A stretch of DNA of 48,167 nt from an uncultured Oceanobacter sp. (GCA_913061185.1 CAJXTI010000027.1:1-48167), one strand, 5' to 3'. Numbered from the stretch's first letter, positions 8,353 to 17,442 are shown. A program made the numbers and translations. The notes: a model not told the origin generated them from the letters alone.

Positions 8353-9414
8353 ATGACCTTGCCGGCCCCTTTGTTGGACATTATCAAAAGCCTTATCCGC
8401 AGCCCGTCAGTGGTGGGTGCCGAACACTCGTTTTTCCGGGTGTTACAACGTGAGCTGGAAGATCGTGGTGCCAAAGTCACCTGGTATGAAGGCTTGCTGG
8501 TGGCACAGGGCAGTGAACCGGAGTCGTTGATGTTTTCTGCCCACATTGACCGCCATGGATTGATATGTACTGGCCCGAACGAGTTTCAGTACGCTGCTTT
8601 TGTCTGTGGCGGGCGTTCGGATCTGTTGGGTAATTCGGTTTCTGAAGAGCTGATGTTGCAGATTGTTGACCGCTTTGTGAGTGAAGGGGTGTTTGCCTAT
8701 GACCCCTGGTCGGGGGCGTATCGTGGACAGGGCAGCATTCGTAATGCCTACATTTGTCCTTACCGTAATAACCTGATTTTTGAGTTGGACGGTATGTCGC
8801 ATCTGGTGGCCGGTACGCCGGTCGCTTTTCAGGACAAGTTGCGGATTCTGCAGGGCCGGTTGTACGGACAACTGGATAACGTGCTGACCGCTGCGGTTCT
8901 GGTGTATCTGTTCGAGCTGGGTTTTCGTGGTACGGCGTTTTTTACTGCGCAGGAAGAGGCAGGACGCAGTTGGCGTTATTTGCTGGAGTGGTTCCGGCGT
9001 TTTGGTGGCTCCACCAACCAGTTGGTGGTGGTGGATACCAGTCCCTATCCGGATATCGCGGCGGCCAATGAGCAACAGCTGGTACTACGGCACAAGGATG
9101 CCAACGCCGGGTTTAACCGTGACTTGACTCAGGCGCTGGTCACCGGCTGTGAGCAGCTGGGCTTGAGTTATCGTTTCAAGGATGAATATATTGAAGATAA
9201 TAATCGTCGTCTGGTAGCCGCCGGACTGTCTCCCAAATCCCTTGGCAGTACCGAGATGGGACGTATCGTGGCAGCGTCGGGTGGCTTGGTGGATGGCACC
9301 ACGCTGCAAATTCCGACGACGGGTTATCACACCATGGATGAAAGCGCTGATCTGGATAACTGCATGGCGTTTGTGCAGTTGCTGTGCAAGCTGGCGGGGT
9401 TGTCGATTGATTAA
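8353..9414 (+). CDS. M42-like zinc aminopeptidase/deacylase family protein
   Basis: 353 residues with the layout of M42/M20-type cocatalytic metallopeptidases: SAHIDRHG (first metal His-x-Asp), LDNVLTAAV (bridging Asp), TAQEEAG (catalytic Glu pair), VVDTSPYPD (metal Asp) and GYHTMDES near the C-terminus (last metal His). The set suggests an active enzyme acting on peptides or acylated amino acids. The ATG at 8353 follows TCAGGA at a usual distance and starts just before the conserved LLDIIKSLIRSPSVVGAE; the frame is open 21 codons earlier without a ribosome site. It is convergent with the min operon and followed by a strong hairpin. Confidence 0.8.
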   Translation: MTLPAPLLDIIKSLIRSPSVVGAEHSFFRVLQRELEDRGAKVTWYEGLLVAQGSEPESLMFSAHIDRHGLICTGPNEFQYAAFVCGGRSDLLGNSVSEELMLQIVDRFVSEGVFAYDPWSGAYRGQGSIRNAYICPYRNNLIFELDGMSHLVAGTPVAFQDKLRILQGRLYGQLDNVLTAAVLVYLFELGFRGTAFFTAQEEAGRSWRYLLEWFRRFGGSTNQLVVVDTSPYPDIAAANEQQLVLRHKDANAGFNRDLTQALVTGCEQLGLSYRFKDEYIEDNNRRLVAAGLSPKSLGSTEMGRIVAASGGLVDGTTLQIPTTGYHTMDESADLDNCMAFVQLLCKLAGLSID

Positions 9415-9419
9415 CCGCT

Positions 9420-9460
9420 GCCCGGCCTTCCCACACAGAGGGCGGTTGGGAAGGCCGGGC
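9420..9460. terminator. Strong stem-loop between peptidase gene and minE
   Basis: A perfect 14-bp stem, GCCCGGCCTTCCCA (9420-9433) with TGGGAAGGCCGGGC (9447-9460), and a 13-base loop. It sits between two convergent genes and probably terminates both. Confidence 0.7.
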
Positions 9461-9512
9461 GGGTTAACGAAATACTCCCGACTGACGAGGGTATACGCGA
9501 GGCCGCAGGGGT

Positions 9513-9764
9513 TTAGCGATCAGGCAGGGTCACGTTGAGTTCAAGGATGGATGTCTGGCCATGGTTTTCCAGATGAACATTGACGTCTTCGTCTCCAACT
9601 TCGACGTATTTTCGAATCACCGCGAGTATTTCCCGTTCCAGTTGTGGCAGATAGTCCGGGCCGTTGGTACGTAGCCGGTCGTGCGCGACCAGTACTCGCA
9701 AACGCTCTTTGGCGACAGACGCGGAGGTGGTGCTTTCCTTGCGAAATCGTTTTAACAAGCTCAT
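9513..9764 (-). CDS. minE: Cell division topological specificity factor MinE
   Basis: 83 residues, normal for MinE. The N-terminal amphipathic part [10 protein letters not shown] is followed by the MinD-binding segment with [13 protein letters not shown] and the C-terminal dimerisation domain with [13 protein letters not shown]. MinE stimulates MinD ATPase and drives pole-to-pole oscillation so the Z ring forms at midcell. GGAGGT lies six bases before the ATG at 9764. The start is one base past the minD stop, so translation is coupled; minE is the operon's last gene. Confidence 0.95.
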   Translation of the reverse strand: MSLLKRFRKESTTSASVAKERLRVLVAHDRLRTNGPDYLPQLEREILAVIRKYVEVGDEDVNVHLENHGQTSILELNVTLPDR

Positions 9765-9765
9765 A

Positions 9766-10581
9766 TCAACCTCCAAAAACCCGTTTCAGAAAGCCTTTTT
9801 TCTGCTTCTCAAGAAAACGGTGTGGACGATCCTCTCCCAGATAACGGGCGACGGCGTCGGCATAGGCCTGACCGGCGTCGCTGTCGCTGTCGTGCACCAC
9901 CGGAACGCCCTGGTTGGAGGCTTTGAGTACGGCTTCGGATTCCGGGATGACGCCGAGTAATGGAATTGCCAGAATGTCTTCCACATCGGTGACTGACAGC
10001 ATTTCGCCACGTTCAACCCGTTCTGGATTGTAGCGCGTGAGCAGCAGGTGCTCCTTGACCGACCCGCCCTGTTCCGCCAAGCGGGATTTGCTTTGCAGAA
10101 TGCCGATGATGCGATCTGAATCCCGTACGGAAGAGACTTCAGGATTGGTCACGATAATCGCTTCTTCGGCAAAGTAGAGCGCCATTTGAGCACCATGCTC
10201 AATACCAGCAGGTGAGTCACAGACGATAAAATCGAAGGTTTTTGCCAGTTCGTTAAGCGTTTTCTCGACCCCTTCAAGGGTCAGGGCGTCCTTGTCACGG
10301 GTTTGTGAGGCTGGCAGCACGTAGAGGTTTTCAAGCCGCTTGTCTTTGATCAGGGTTTGGGACAAGGTGGATTCCCCCTGTATCAGATTGACAAAGTCGT
10401 AAACAACTCTGCGCTCGCAACCCATGACGAGATCCAGATTACGCAAACCTACGTCAAAATCGATAACAACGGTTTTATGGCCTTGCATGGCCAATGCGGC
10501 TGCAAATGCAGCGCTGGTGGTTGTTTTTCCTACTCCGCCTTTTCCGGAGGTCACCACGATTATCTTTGCCAAGGTATTCAT
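9766..10581 (-). CDS. minD: Septum site-determining ATPase MinD
   Basis: 271 residues. The deviant Walker A motif [11 protein letters not shown] (Lys14 and Lys19) at the start, [12 protein letters not shown] and [11 protein letters not shown] identify MinD. The C-terminus [16 protein letters not shown] is the amphipathic membrane-targeting helix. MinD-ATP binds the membrane and recruits MinC to block FtsZ away from midcell. AGGA precedes the ATG. It lies between minC (13-base gap) and minE (one base). Confidence 0.97.
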   Translation of the reverse strand: MNTLAKIIVVTSGKGGVGKTTTSAAFAAALAMQGHKTVVIDFDVGLRNLDLVMGCERRVVYDFVNLIQGESTLSQTLIKDKRLENLYVLPASQTRDKDALTLEGVEKTLNELAKTFDFIVCDSPAGIEHGAQMALYFAEEAIIVTNPEVSSVRDSDRIIGILQSKSRLAEQGGSVKEHLLLTRYNPERVERGEMLSVTDVEDILAIPLLGVIPESEAVLKASNQGVPVVHDSDSDAGQAYADAVARYLGEDRPHRFLEKQKKGFLKRVFGG

Positions 10582-10594
10582 CCTGCAGGTTTGG

Positions 10595-11302
10595 TTATTT
10601 TTCCGAGCCGGTGATGGTTAATTGGTCATCGACCAACCGAACCAGTACGCTGCTGTTTTTCAATGTGTGGTCATCTTCAAATAGCTGATAGTGGCCAGCA
10701 ATGGCGGTCAGCTGGGCATCAAATTGCAGGCAGCTGATCATGGCATCAGGATTACCCTTGATACCGGCGAGAGCCTTGCCGCGCAACGCGCCCATAATCT
10801 GGATATCTCCCGTTGCCAGTACTTCGGCACCAGGGCTGACCATGCCCATCACCACCAGATCACCATCAAAGTACAGTTGCTGGCCGGAGCGGACGTTGCT
10901 GCTGTGAACCTTGACGGCACGGGCCGCTATTGGCTGTAGTTCCTGTTCCTGACTGTCCGGCTGCGTTGGCGTCGGTTGCTGCCGTACCGGCTTGACCGAT
11001 GACTGACCAAAATCTGCCAGACACAGGGCATCGCAGGCAGAGTGCCATGCCGCTGAGCTGTAACGTACTCCGACGGGCGCCAGTCCATGTTGGCGCAATA
11101 ATGTCGTCAGACTGGCAAGGCTGGTCTGCTCGGGATCCAGATGCTGCAGGGAAATCAGGCAGGGAAGGCCCTGAAACAGTGCCGGAGCCTCGGAGCGTCG
11201 GCGTTGCAGATCGGCGCTGATGACCTCTGGCTCAGTGCTGTGAAATGTCAGTGTGGTCAGGGGAGTCATCCCGGTTTTCATATCCAGCACAGGCGTGGCC
11301 AT
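10595..11302 (-). CDS. minC: Septum site-determining protein MinC
   Basis: 235 residues. The N-terminal FtsZ-binding domain (about 1-105) is joined by a Gln/Pro-rich linker (PTPTQPDSQEQELQP) to the C-terminal beta-helix domain, which shows the family blocks RSGQQLYFDGDLVVMG, GAEVLATGDI and GALRGKALAGI. MinC inhibits FtsZ polymerisation when recruited by MinD. The start lies one base after the stop of the HopJ-family gene and lacks its own clear ribosome site, so it is probably translated by coupling. Confidence 0.93.
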   Translation of the reverse strand: MATPVLDMKTGMTPLTTLTFHSTEPEVISADLQRRRSEAPALFQGLPCLISLQHLDPEQTSLASLTTLLRQHGLAPVGVRYSSAAWHSACDALCLADFGQSSVKPVRQQPTPTQPDSQEQELQPIAARAVKVHSSNVRSGQQLYFDGDLVVMGMVSPGAEVLATGDIQIMGALRGKALAGIKGNPDAMISCLQFDAQLTAIAGHYQLFEDDHTLKNSSVLVRLVDDQLTITGSEK

Positions 11303-11303
11303 A

Positions 11304-11654
11304 CTATTTTTTTCTCAATGGCAATTGTTCGAAGCGTACGCCTTCGAGGCCATGTTGTTGTAACTGGCGAATGTTCTGATGACTGTCACCGCTCGGGCTC
11401 GCCAGAACATCGCGATAGTGTTCGCCAAAGCAGCACAGGGTTTGTTCATCCGTCAGTTGCAGCAGCTTGGCCAGTGCCAGTACCCGACATGAGCCCTGAT
11501 TCTGTTCCTGGCTGTTTTCCAGCTCACCGTTAGTAAATGCGGCAGCGGAAAATTCGTAGTACTTGTCAATGTAGCCCAGTGTCACTGAGAACAGGTGATC
11601 ATCGTTCTCGATCCGGGTTAAAAATATTTCTTTTGCCTGGTTGTCGTCGTTCAC
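11304..11654 (-). CDS. HopJ-family protein, first gene of the min operon
   Basis: 116 residues matching the HopJ family, named after a Pseudomonas syringae type III effector candidate but common in non-pathogenic bacteria. Diagnostic blocks: FSVTLGYIDKYYEFSAAAF, FTNGELENSQEQNQGSCRVLALAKL, DEQTLCCFGEHYRDVL and HQNIRQLQQHGLEGVRF. The function in free-living bacteria is unknown, and no type III secretion genes are nearby. The start is GTG with AGGA seven bases ahead. The stop is one base before minC, so the two are probably co-translated. The promoter should lie in the 169-base gap shared with dinB. Confidence 0.85.
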   Translation of the reverse strand: MNDDNQAKEIFLTRIENDDHLFSVTLGYIDKYYEFSAAAFTNGELENSQEQNQGSCRVLALAKLLQLTDEQTLCCFGEHYRDVLASPSGDSHQNIRQLQQHGLEGVRFEQLPLRKK

Positions 11655-11791
11655 TTTGGGTTCCTTTTTTCAACTGCTTCAGGCTAACACTGGTTGACCG
11701 TATGCGCCACGACAGTGAGTGCTGTATGCCCCAAATTATGGCCTGGTTGGCGGTACGATTTGGGTATTCCCCCATACCTGGGTATCTGATA

Positions 11792-11807
11792 CTGTATGGA
11801 TGTACAG
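11792..11807. promoter_or_regulatory. LexA box before dinB
   Basis: CTG, ten bases (TATGGATGTA), CAG: the LexA consensus spacing, with the inner TGTA/TACA-like extensions partly kept. It lies 17 bases before the dinB ATG, where LexA would occlude the promoter. It implies SOS induction of dinB. Confidence 0.8.
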
Positions 11808-11823
11808 TTTATGGGGCTGCATT

Positions 11824-12867
11824 ATGGATACTTCTCCACGTCAGGTACTGCATATCGATTGTGACTGCTTCTTCGCTGCCATTGAAATGAGGGATCAGCC
11901 AGCGCTGCGGCAGCTGCCTCTGGCGGTGGGGGGTGACCCATCCGGACGCGGCGTGATTTCGACCTGCAATTATATTGCACGGCGTTATGGGGTGCGATCG
12001 GCTATGGCATCGGGGCTGGCGCTGCGATTGTGTCCTGATCTGGTGCTGGTAAAGGGAGATATGGTGCGATACCAGCAAGCATCCAGGCAGATTATGGCGA
12101 TCATGCGCCAGTATGCGCGGGTGTTTGAGCAGGTCTCCATAGATGAAGCCTATCTTGAATTGCCTGTTGGTGAGAACGCCCTGGCCGTGGCCCAGGCTAT
12201 TCGCCAGGAAGTGGCACACCAGGTCGGTGTGACGGTGTCTGCCGGTATTGCGCCCAACAAGTATCTGGCTAAAATCGCCAGTGATATCAACAAACCGAAT
12301 GGTCTCCGGCAGATTCCTGCCGATGAGGTCGCGGCGTTTGTGCGTCAGCTTGAGATACGTAAAATTCCCGGAGTCGGGCCAAAACTGGGTGAGCGGCTAG
12401 CGGCCGATGGCTTGCACCTTTGTGCCGATTTGCAGGCGTTATCCATGGGGTATCTGATCCATCGTTACGGCCGTATGGGGGCAATCCTGTACGAGCGTTG
12501 TCATGGTATTGATCATCGGCCGTTGCGGGAGGTTCGAGAACGCAAGACGGTCAGTGTCGAGCGAACTTTTCAGAGCGATCTGGACAGTGAGGCCGAGTGC
12601 CTGCTGCAGTTACCCGATTTGTGGCTGCGCTGGCAGCAACGAGTGGTGAATACTGGCTGGCGTGCGGAAGAGCTGGCCCCTTTTGTGAAGGTCAAATTCG
12701 CTGATTTTACCCAAACGACGATGGCCGATAATGATATTCCGGCCGATCTCAATGGGTTTACCCGGCTGATTTCCAGCGCCATGCGACGTCAGGATAAAAA
12801 GGTACGTCTGCTGGGGATTGGTGCCAGACACTGCGGTAGCGACCCGGCCCAGGGACGCCTGTTTTGA
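11824..12867 (+). CDS. dinB: DNA polymerase IV (DinB)
   Basis: 347 residues, Y-family polymerase. The start LHIDCDCFFAAIE holds the first metal aspartates and the steric-gate region; SIDEAYLEL holds the second catalytic Asp-Glu pair. VSAGIAPNKYLAKIASDINKPNG and KIPGVGPKLGERL (helix-hairpin-helix) are family signatures, and a little-finger domain follows. It performs error-prone lesion bypass. The ATG at 11824 was chosen because it follows the LexA box; in-frame ATGs further up lie before the operator. Divergent from the hopJ-min operon. Confidence 0.95.
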   Translation: MDTSPRQVLHIDCDCFFAAIEMRDQPALRQLPLAVGGDPSGRGVISTCNYIARRYGVRSAMASGLALRLCPDLVLVKGDMVRYQQASRQIMAIMRQYARVFEQVSIDEAYLELPVGENALAVAQAIRQEVAHQVGVTVSAGIAPNKYLAKIASDINKPNGLRQIPADEVAAFVRQLEIRKIPGVGPKLGERLAADGLHLCADLQALSMGYLIHRYGRMGAILYERCHGIDHRPLREVRERKTVSVERTFQSDLDSEAECLLQLPDLWLRWQQRVVNTGWRAEELAPFVKVKFADFTQTTMADNDIPADLNGFTRLISSAMRRQDKKVRLLGIGARHCGSDPAQGRLF

Positions 12868-12939
12868 TGCTTGTTTGGGTGAAGTGCAGCCGAGTGTTGC
12901 AATAACGAGTGTTGCGACCAAGCCGATAACGTGTGGTTC

Positions 12940-13524
12940 TTAGTAAATAATAAACGCGAACATACCTGCCGGCCAAATAGCCAGAGAACCATAACTGAGC
13001 AACATACCGAGTGACGCGCCAACCAGCACGTCGGTCGGGTAGTGCATGCCCAGAATAACGCGGGACAGTGCCACCAGCAGGGCAAAGGGGGCAACCACCC
13101 AGAACAGTAGCGGGAAGAAAAAGCTGATCAGCACGGTAAAGTTAACCGCATTCATGGTGTGTCCCGATGGGAAACTGTAAAGATCCAGCGGAGCCGTGTG
13201 TGCTTGAATGGCTGCAAACGAAATATAAGGCCGCTGGCGTACCAGCCTGTTTTTCAGTTGGCTGTAGATGCCGACACAAAGTAAGCCAGTGATGGCCATA
13301 TGGCCGAGTGCGGCCAGTCCTTCAATGCCGAATATCAGCGGCAACAGCAGTCCCAGTACATACCAGAACTCGCCGTCGCCTGCGCGGCTGATGCCTTTGA
13401 AAAACAGGCGTACGCTGCGATTGTATCCCATCCGGTTCATCAGCTGGCACAGGCTCAGCTCGAATCGATCGGCTTTACTGAACAGTAGCGCTGTCTTTGG
13501 CTGTAACTGCTTTGCGATTGCCAT
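12940..13524 (-). CDS. PAP2-family membrane phosphatase
   Basis: 194 residues with about five or six membrane helices and the three PAP2 catalytic motifs: KNRLVRQRP, FPSGH and SRVILGMHYPTDVLVG. Such enzymes remove phosphate from phosphatidate, undecaprenyl diphosphate or related lipids on the outer face of the inner membrane. Its first 50 bases overlap the end of the glycosyltransferase gene in another frame, so the two are co-transcribed, which fits a joint role in lipid remodelling (inference). Substrate unknown. Confidence 0.85.
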   Translation of the reverse strand: MAIAKQLQPKTALLFSKADRFELSLCQLMNRMGYNRSVRLFFKGISRAGDGEFWYVLGLLLPLIFGIEGLAALGHMAITGLLCVGIYSQLKNRLVRQRPYISFAAIQAHTAPLDLYSFPSGHTMNAVNFTVLISFFFPLLFWVVAPFALLVALSRVILGMHYPTDVLVGASLGMLLSYGSLAIWPAGMFAFIIY

Positions 13525-14677
13525 TAGGGGTTACCTTGGTATTGGCGCCGCTAAGGCGCTGGATGAACTCGTCCACAATGCTGTTCCAGGAAATCTTTTC
13601 TGCACGTGAACGGGCTTCCTGACGAATTTTTTGCAGTAAATTCGGGCTGTCGGACAGGGTTTCTACCTGCTTGATATAGGCTTCGTCTTCGCCGAATGGG
13701 GCAAGCATGCCGGTTGTGCCGGAGGTGATATGCTCGTGACCGGCGGCATAGTCAAAACTGACAACCGCCAGCCCGCTAGCCATGGCTTCGGTGACGACAT
13801 TGCCAAACGTATCGGTTTTGCTCGGGAACAGAAAAATATCACCGCTGGCATAGTGAGCGGCCAGATCTTCATCACGGCGCATGCCACAACAAATGATTTC
13901 GGGATGTTGGGCGCGAATGGCGGGTAATTCGGGGCCATCGCCAACCAGCACCATACGTACCTGTTCATCGGTATTGAGCAGTCTGCGGTAGGCCGCCAGC
14001 GCCAGATCCATGTTTTTTTCTCCCGCTATACGCCCCACATACAGCAGCACCAGATCATGTTCGCCCACACCCCAGGAGCGGCGCAGTGCGTTACTGCGAT
14101 GGCAGGGGTTGAACTTCTGGCTGTCGACTCCCCGTGATAACACGCGCACATTGTGGAAGCCATGGGCGTCCAGTTCGTCACGTTGAGTACGGGTGGGTAC
14201 TAGTGTCGCGGCGGTCCGGTTGTGGAAATAGCGCAGATAGCGATAGGCGAGTTTTTCCAGCCCGGCCATACGATAATGTTCAATATACTGATGGAAATTG
14301 GTGTGGAAGCCGCTGATGACGGCCACGCCGGTTTTACGTGCAGCACGAACGGCCGCCCATCCCATCGGGCCTTCCGTTGCAACATAAATAACATCGGGAG
14401 CAAAGTGTTGCAGGACGGAAGAAATGCGGCCAGTGAGGGGAACGCCGAATTTCAGCTCCTTGTATCCGGGTAATGGCATGCCAGGCAGCAGCGCGGTTTG
14501 TAGCCCATGTTCGTTGGCTGGCTGATCCTGTTTGTGCTGGCGTGGACGAATGATTTGAACCTGAATACCGTGCGCTCTCATGCCATCAACGAGTTGCGAC
14601 AGCGTATGCGCAACGCCATTGATCTCGGGGGCAAAAGTTTCCGTCACAATCGTGACGCGGTTTACGAGTGCAGTCAT
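13475..14677 (-). CDS. GT4-family glycosyltransferase (lipid glycosyltransferase-like)
   Basis: 400 residues, GT-B fold, of the SqdX/MgtA-like branch of GT4. Blocks: IVTETFAPEINGVAHTL (acceptor domain), ATEGPMGWAAVRAARKTG, SGFHTNFHQYIEHY, RYFHNRTAATLVP, and in the donor domain LLYVGRIAGEKN and SKTDTFGNVVTEAMASG, where the EX7E motif is changed to D...E. Relatives move sugars from nucleotide or GDP donors to diacylglycerol or phosphatidylinositol. It ends inside the PAP2 gene (50-base overlap). A paralogue sharing all these blocks is at 21032. Donor and acceptor cannot be told. Confidence 0.85.
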   Translation of the reverse strand: MTALVNRVTIVTETFAPEINGVAHTLSQLVDGMRAHGIQVQIIRPRQHKQDQPANEHGLQTALLPGMPLPGYKELKFGVPLTGRISSVLQHFAPDVIYVATEGPMGWAAVRAARKTGVAVISGFHTNFHQYIEHYRMAGLEKLAYRYLRYFHNRTAATLVPTRTQRDELDAHGFHNVRVLSRGVDSQKFNPCHRSNALRRSWGVGEHDLVLLYVGRIAGEKNMDLALAAYRRLLNTDEQVRMVLVGDGPELPAIRAQHPEIICCGMRRDEDLAAHYASGDIFLFPSKTDTFGNVVTEAMASGLAVVSFDYAAGHEHITSGTTGMLAPFGEDEAYIKQVETLSDSPNLLQKIRQEARSRAEKISWNSIVDEFIQRLSGANTKVTPNGNRKAVTAKDSATVQ

Positions 14678-14761
14678 GGTGCCATCAGGTCTCTACATAT
14701 GACTCTTTACTCTGAGGTGTCAGTGTGACAGTTCTTTTTCAGCTCCGTGACATTAGGGTGA

Positions 14762-14797
14762 AATGCAGTACTCAATGCAATAGTCAATGCAGGCAGA
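14762..14797. repeat. Short 12-base imperfect tandem repeat
   Basis: Three units starting AATGCA (14762, 14774, 14786), the first two AATGCAGTACTC and AATGCAATAGTC, lie between the glycosyltransferase start and the end of the 148-residue gene. No function is evident. Confidence 0.5.
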
Positions 14798-14808
14798 CTG
14801 GACAGTAA

Positions 14809-15255
14809 TCAGGCTGCCTGAGGAGACGGCTGGGCGGATGCCAGGTTGTGGAAGAGTGCCTGTAAGCGTTTGACGGCCTGCTGTTGCTGATACGGTTGCT
14901 CCTGTGCGGCAAGGTGATCCAGTAACTCAACGGAGTTGGTTGTTGTTTCTGCCCCCTGCATGGCTTGGCGTAAGAGTGACATACCGGACAAGTCGCGGGG
15001 GCTGATCAGACCGAACTGCTGCAATGAGTCTTGCAGATGATTGAGTGTTGTATCGTCCAGTTCGTTCACATTGATATCACTGGCAAGCGCGCTGATCAGG
15101 ATTGCACGGGTTGAAGGCTGATAGCTGTCTGGCGTATTACGAGATGTCAGAGACGTGTCGCCGCTGGGCTGTGTAACCGCGCTGGTCGTGTCACTTTCCC
15201 GTGTTATGGAGGCGCTCTGGTGCTGCAAGTAGCTGGTGAGTGCATTGAGTAGCAT
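14809..15255 (-). CDS. Unrecognised 148-residue protein
   Basis: No family was recognised. The protein is polar and rich in Gln, Ser and Thr, without signal peptide or membrane helix. Residues 1-50 look disordered (SITRESDTTSAVTQPSGDTS); residues 55-145 are probably helical (ILISALASDINVNELDDTT, SLLRQAMQGAE, VKRLQALFHNLA). A TGAGG element about ten bases ahead supports the ATG. A very AT-rich stretch (about 15310-15372) upstream probably holds the promoter. It stands alone on its strand. Confidence 0.55.
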   Translation of the reverse strand: MLLNALTSYLQHQSASITRESDTTSAVTQPSGDTSLTSRNTPDSYQPSTRAILISALASDINVNELDDTTLNHLQDSLQQFGLISPRDLSGMSLLRQAMQGAETTTNSVELLDHLAAQEQPYQQQQAVKRLQALFHNLASAQPSPQAA

Positions 15256-15509
15256 GGCTGTGAACCTCAGGATATGTGACCTGCTCTTCAGTGAGCGGGT
15301 TGGTTAACATCTATCCTGTTATAGCAAATATTATACCTATTTTATTTTGTTATATTTTTCAAACACTTATTTGATTTTAGATGACAAGGGGGCAGTGATT
15401 TGCCGATAGTAGCGGCATGATGACGGTGGTGGTATCGGCTATGCTGACACAAATTGCCGTCGGTAGTATGTGACCGCCCAGATAGTGGCGAGCCGCGATA
15501 TGTATAGCA

Positions 15510-15755
15510 TCAGGAAAAATAGTAACCGGCCTGGGCCAGTACCAGACGGGTAACTTCAATCTCTGTCTGAGTGAATGCACGCCTGGCTCCGCAATGCTGG
15601 CAGGTAATCGGTGCCAGCGCTTTCAGATCAGCAATACTGACGTTGGTATCCGCTTCACACTGGTCGCACGTAATGGGAATCTGGGCCTCACAAGGCAATA
15701 TCGTACTCACATTGTCCTCGATAATGACGGTGGCGATTGGCAATGGGTGAATCAT
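15510..15755 (-). CDS. Small two-CxxC (zinc-ribbon-like) protein
   Basis: 81 residues. Two CxxC pairs, CDQC and CQHC, 23 residues apart suggest a single zinc ribbon; the tail RRAFTQTEIEVTRLVLAQAG is probably helical. GGGAG lies eight bases before the ATG. No family was recognised. The role could be nucleic-acid or protein binding. The 254 bases downstream hold no gene that can be supported. Confidence 0.55.
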   Translation of the reverse strand: MIHPLPIATVIIEDNVSTILPCEAQIPITCDQCEADTNVSIADLKALAPITCQHCGARRAFTQTEIEVTRLVLAQAGYYFS

Positions 15756-15974
15756 TTGAGCTCCCGAACGGTTCCTGACATGTCGTTATCATCCCAGCCT
15801 AGCAGGCCATTGTTCTGTCGGAGACAGGTGTGATGGTAATACACCGATGAATTGGTGACGATTCGTGTGTCGTGAGTAGCCGGGATTGGTTATACCAGTG
15901 AAATGTTAGCGTTTGTCATTAAACATGGCGACTGTTGTAGTGTTAGTGCGACACATTGTCAGTAATGCCCCGTG

Positions 15975-17135
15975 TTATCCGATTTCTGCCGCCAGTTTTT
16001 TTTCAATAAGCTCCGCTATCGCCAGTGCGGATGTCAGCCCCGGACTTTCGATACCCAGCAGGTGCCATATCGGTGGTGTACTGATATCGCTGCGGGTGAT
16101 TACAAAATCGACCGCAGGACAGCCTGGCGCGCTCAGTTTTGGCCGGATACCGGCGTAAGCCGCGTGCAGATTATTTTCGTCCAGGCCTGGCCAATACCGG
16201 CGTATGGCTCCGGCAAACTGACTGCGCAAATCGGCGCTTACGGCATAGCGCGAAGGGCCAAATGCCGTGTGCTGATCCAGATATTCGACATCCGGACCAA
16301 AACGCAATTGCCCCGCCAGATCGAGCGTGGCATGAATCCCCAAGCCAGCCAGCCCTGGTTCGGGTAATGGATACACCAAATGCCGGAACGGGCTTTTGCC
16401 CTGATAACTGAAATAGTGTCCCCGAGCCGGAAACAGTTGGGGGATACGGGTATTGGTGTGGACAGAAGTGTCAGTGGTATGGGTGTTAATTCCTTCAAGT
16501 GCTGCCATCAGTGATATGGCTTGCAGACCGGCTGCGTTGATGACGGCCCGGCAGTGAATGTGCCAAGGGCCGTCAGGGGTTTCGACGTCAACCTTCCAGA
16601 GCGGCCCGCTGCTGTGAGCACCGGTGACCTGGCTGCGACAAACCAGTAGTGCTCCGGCTTGCTCAGCCTGATGTTGCAAGGCTTGCATAAACTGGTGGCT
16701 GTCGATGATGCCGGTTTCCGGCGACCAGAGTGCTGCTGCCGCCGCGACTTCCGGTTCCATCTGTTTTATTTGCTGGCTGTCCAGATGATGCAATGGAATA
16801 TTGAGGCGTTTGGCCGTTTGCTGCAGACGTTCCAGTTCCGGATGAGCCGCGCTTGGGCTGACAATAAGCTTGCCCGTTTTTTGATGGGGAATGTCAAACT
16901 GCTGACAAAACGGATAGGTCAACTCCCGGCCCCGGATACAAAGGGTTTCCTTTAGCGAACCTGGTGGATAATAAAGGCCGGCATGAATGACTTCACTGTT
17001 GCGGCTGCTGGTTTCGCTGCCAGCCATGTCGGCCTGCTCAAGCATCAAGACCGAATAATGGCGGGATAGCTGTCGGGCGATCGCCAGGCCGATAACGCCC
17101 GCGCCAACAATGCATACATCAAAGTCTGGAGTCAT
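15975..17135 (-). CDS. FAD-dependent oxidoreductase, L-2-hydroxyglutarate oxidase (LhgO)-like
   Basis: 386 residues of the DAO family. The N-terminal FAD-binding fold shows CIVGAGVIGLAIARQLS with an acidic residue ending strand 2 (LMLEQADMAGSETSSRNS). SRNSEVIHAGLYYPPGSLK and RGRELTYPFC are typical of L-2-hydroxyglutarate dehydrogenase/oxidase. These enzymes oxidise L-2-hydroxyglutarate, a side product of central metabolism, to 2-oxoglutarate. The C-terminus has YAGIRPKLSAPG and GIESPGLTSALAIAELI, the second FAD contact. No substrate-defining neighbour is present. Divergent from the DUF2788 gene. Confidence 0.8.
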   Translation of the reverse strand: MTPDFDVCIVGAGVIGLAIARQLSRHYSVLMLEQADMAGSETSSRNSEVIHAGLYYPPGSLKETLCIRGRELTYPFCQQFDIPHQKTGKLIVSPSAAHPELERLQQTAKRLNIPLHHLDSQQIKQMEPEVAAAAALWSPETGIIDSHQFMQALQHQAEQAGALLVCRSQVTGAHSSGPLWKVDVETPDGPWHIHCRAVINAAGLQAISLMAALEGINTHTTDTSVHTNTRIPQLFPARGHYFSYQGKSPFRHLVYPLPEPGLAGLGIHATLDLAGQLRFGPDVEYLDQHTAFGPSRYAVSADLRSQFAGAIRRYWPGLDENNLHAAYAGIRPKLSAPGCPAVDFVITRSDISTPPIWHLLGIESPGLTSALAIAELIEKKLAAEIG

Positions 17136-17241
17136 CGAATAACGGTGCCTGCATACGGTAACGGTAGAAGGTGCCGCGCCATGCGGCTTTTGTTAAAGTG
17201 TCGCACCGATTTTTACCACAGCTGCGGAGAAGGTAACACCG

Positions 17242-17442
17242 ATGAACATCAGTCACGTTGAGAATGCAGGCATGACAATCGGCATTGCCATTTTGATCGG
17301 CTTTATGATGTTTATCATCTACGACCTTGCCAAACGCTCAAATGCGGGCAAATTTGGGATGGGAGTACTGTTCTTTGCACTGGGGCTGGGCATGCTGGGT
17401 TTTGTCATCAAGAGTGTGATTGTCGAAATACTCAACCTGTAA
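17242..17442 (+). CDS. DUF2788 small membrane protein
   Basis: 66 residues with two membrane helices (about 11-28 and 42-61). The connecting YDLAKRSNAGKFG followed by LFFALGLGMLGFVIK is the signature of DUF2788, a Pseudomonadales/Oceanospirillales family of unknown function. GAGAAGG precedes the ATG. Confidence 0.8.
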   Translation: MNISHVENAGMTIGIAILIGFMMFIIYDLAKRSNAGKFGMGVLFFALGLGMLGFVIKSVIVEILNL

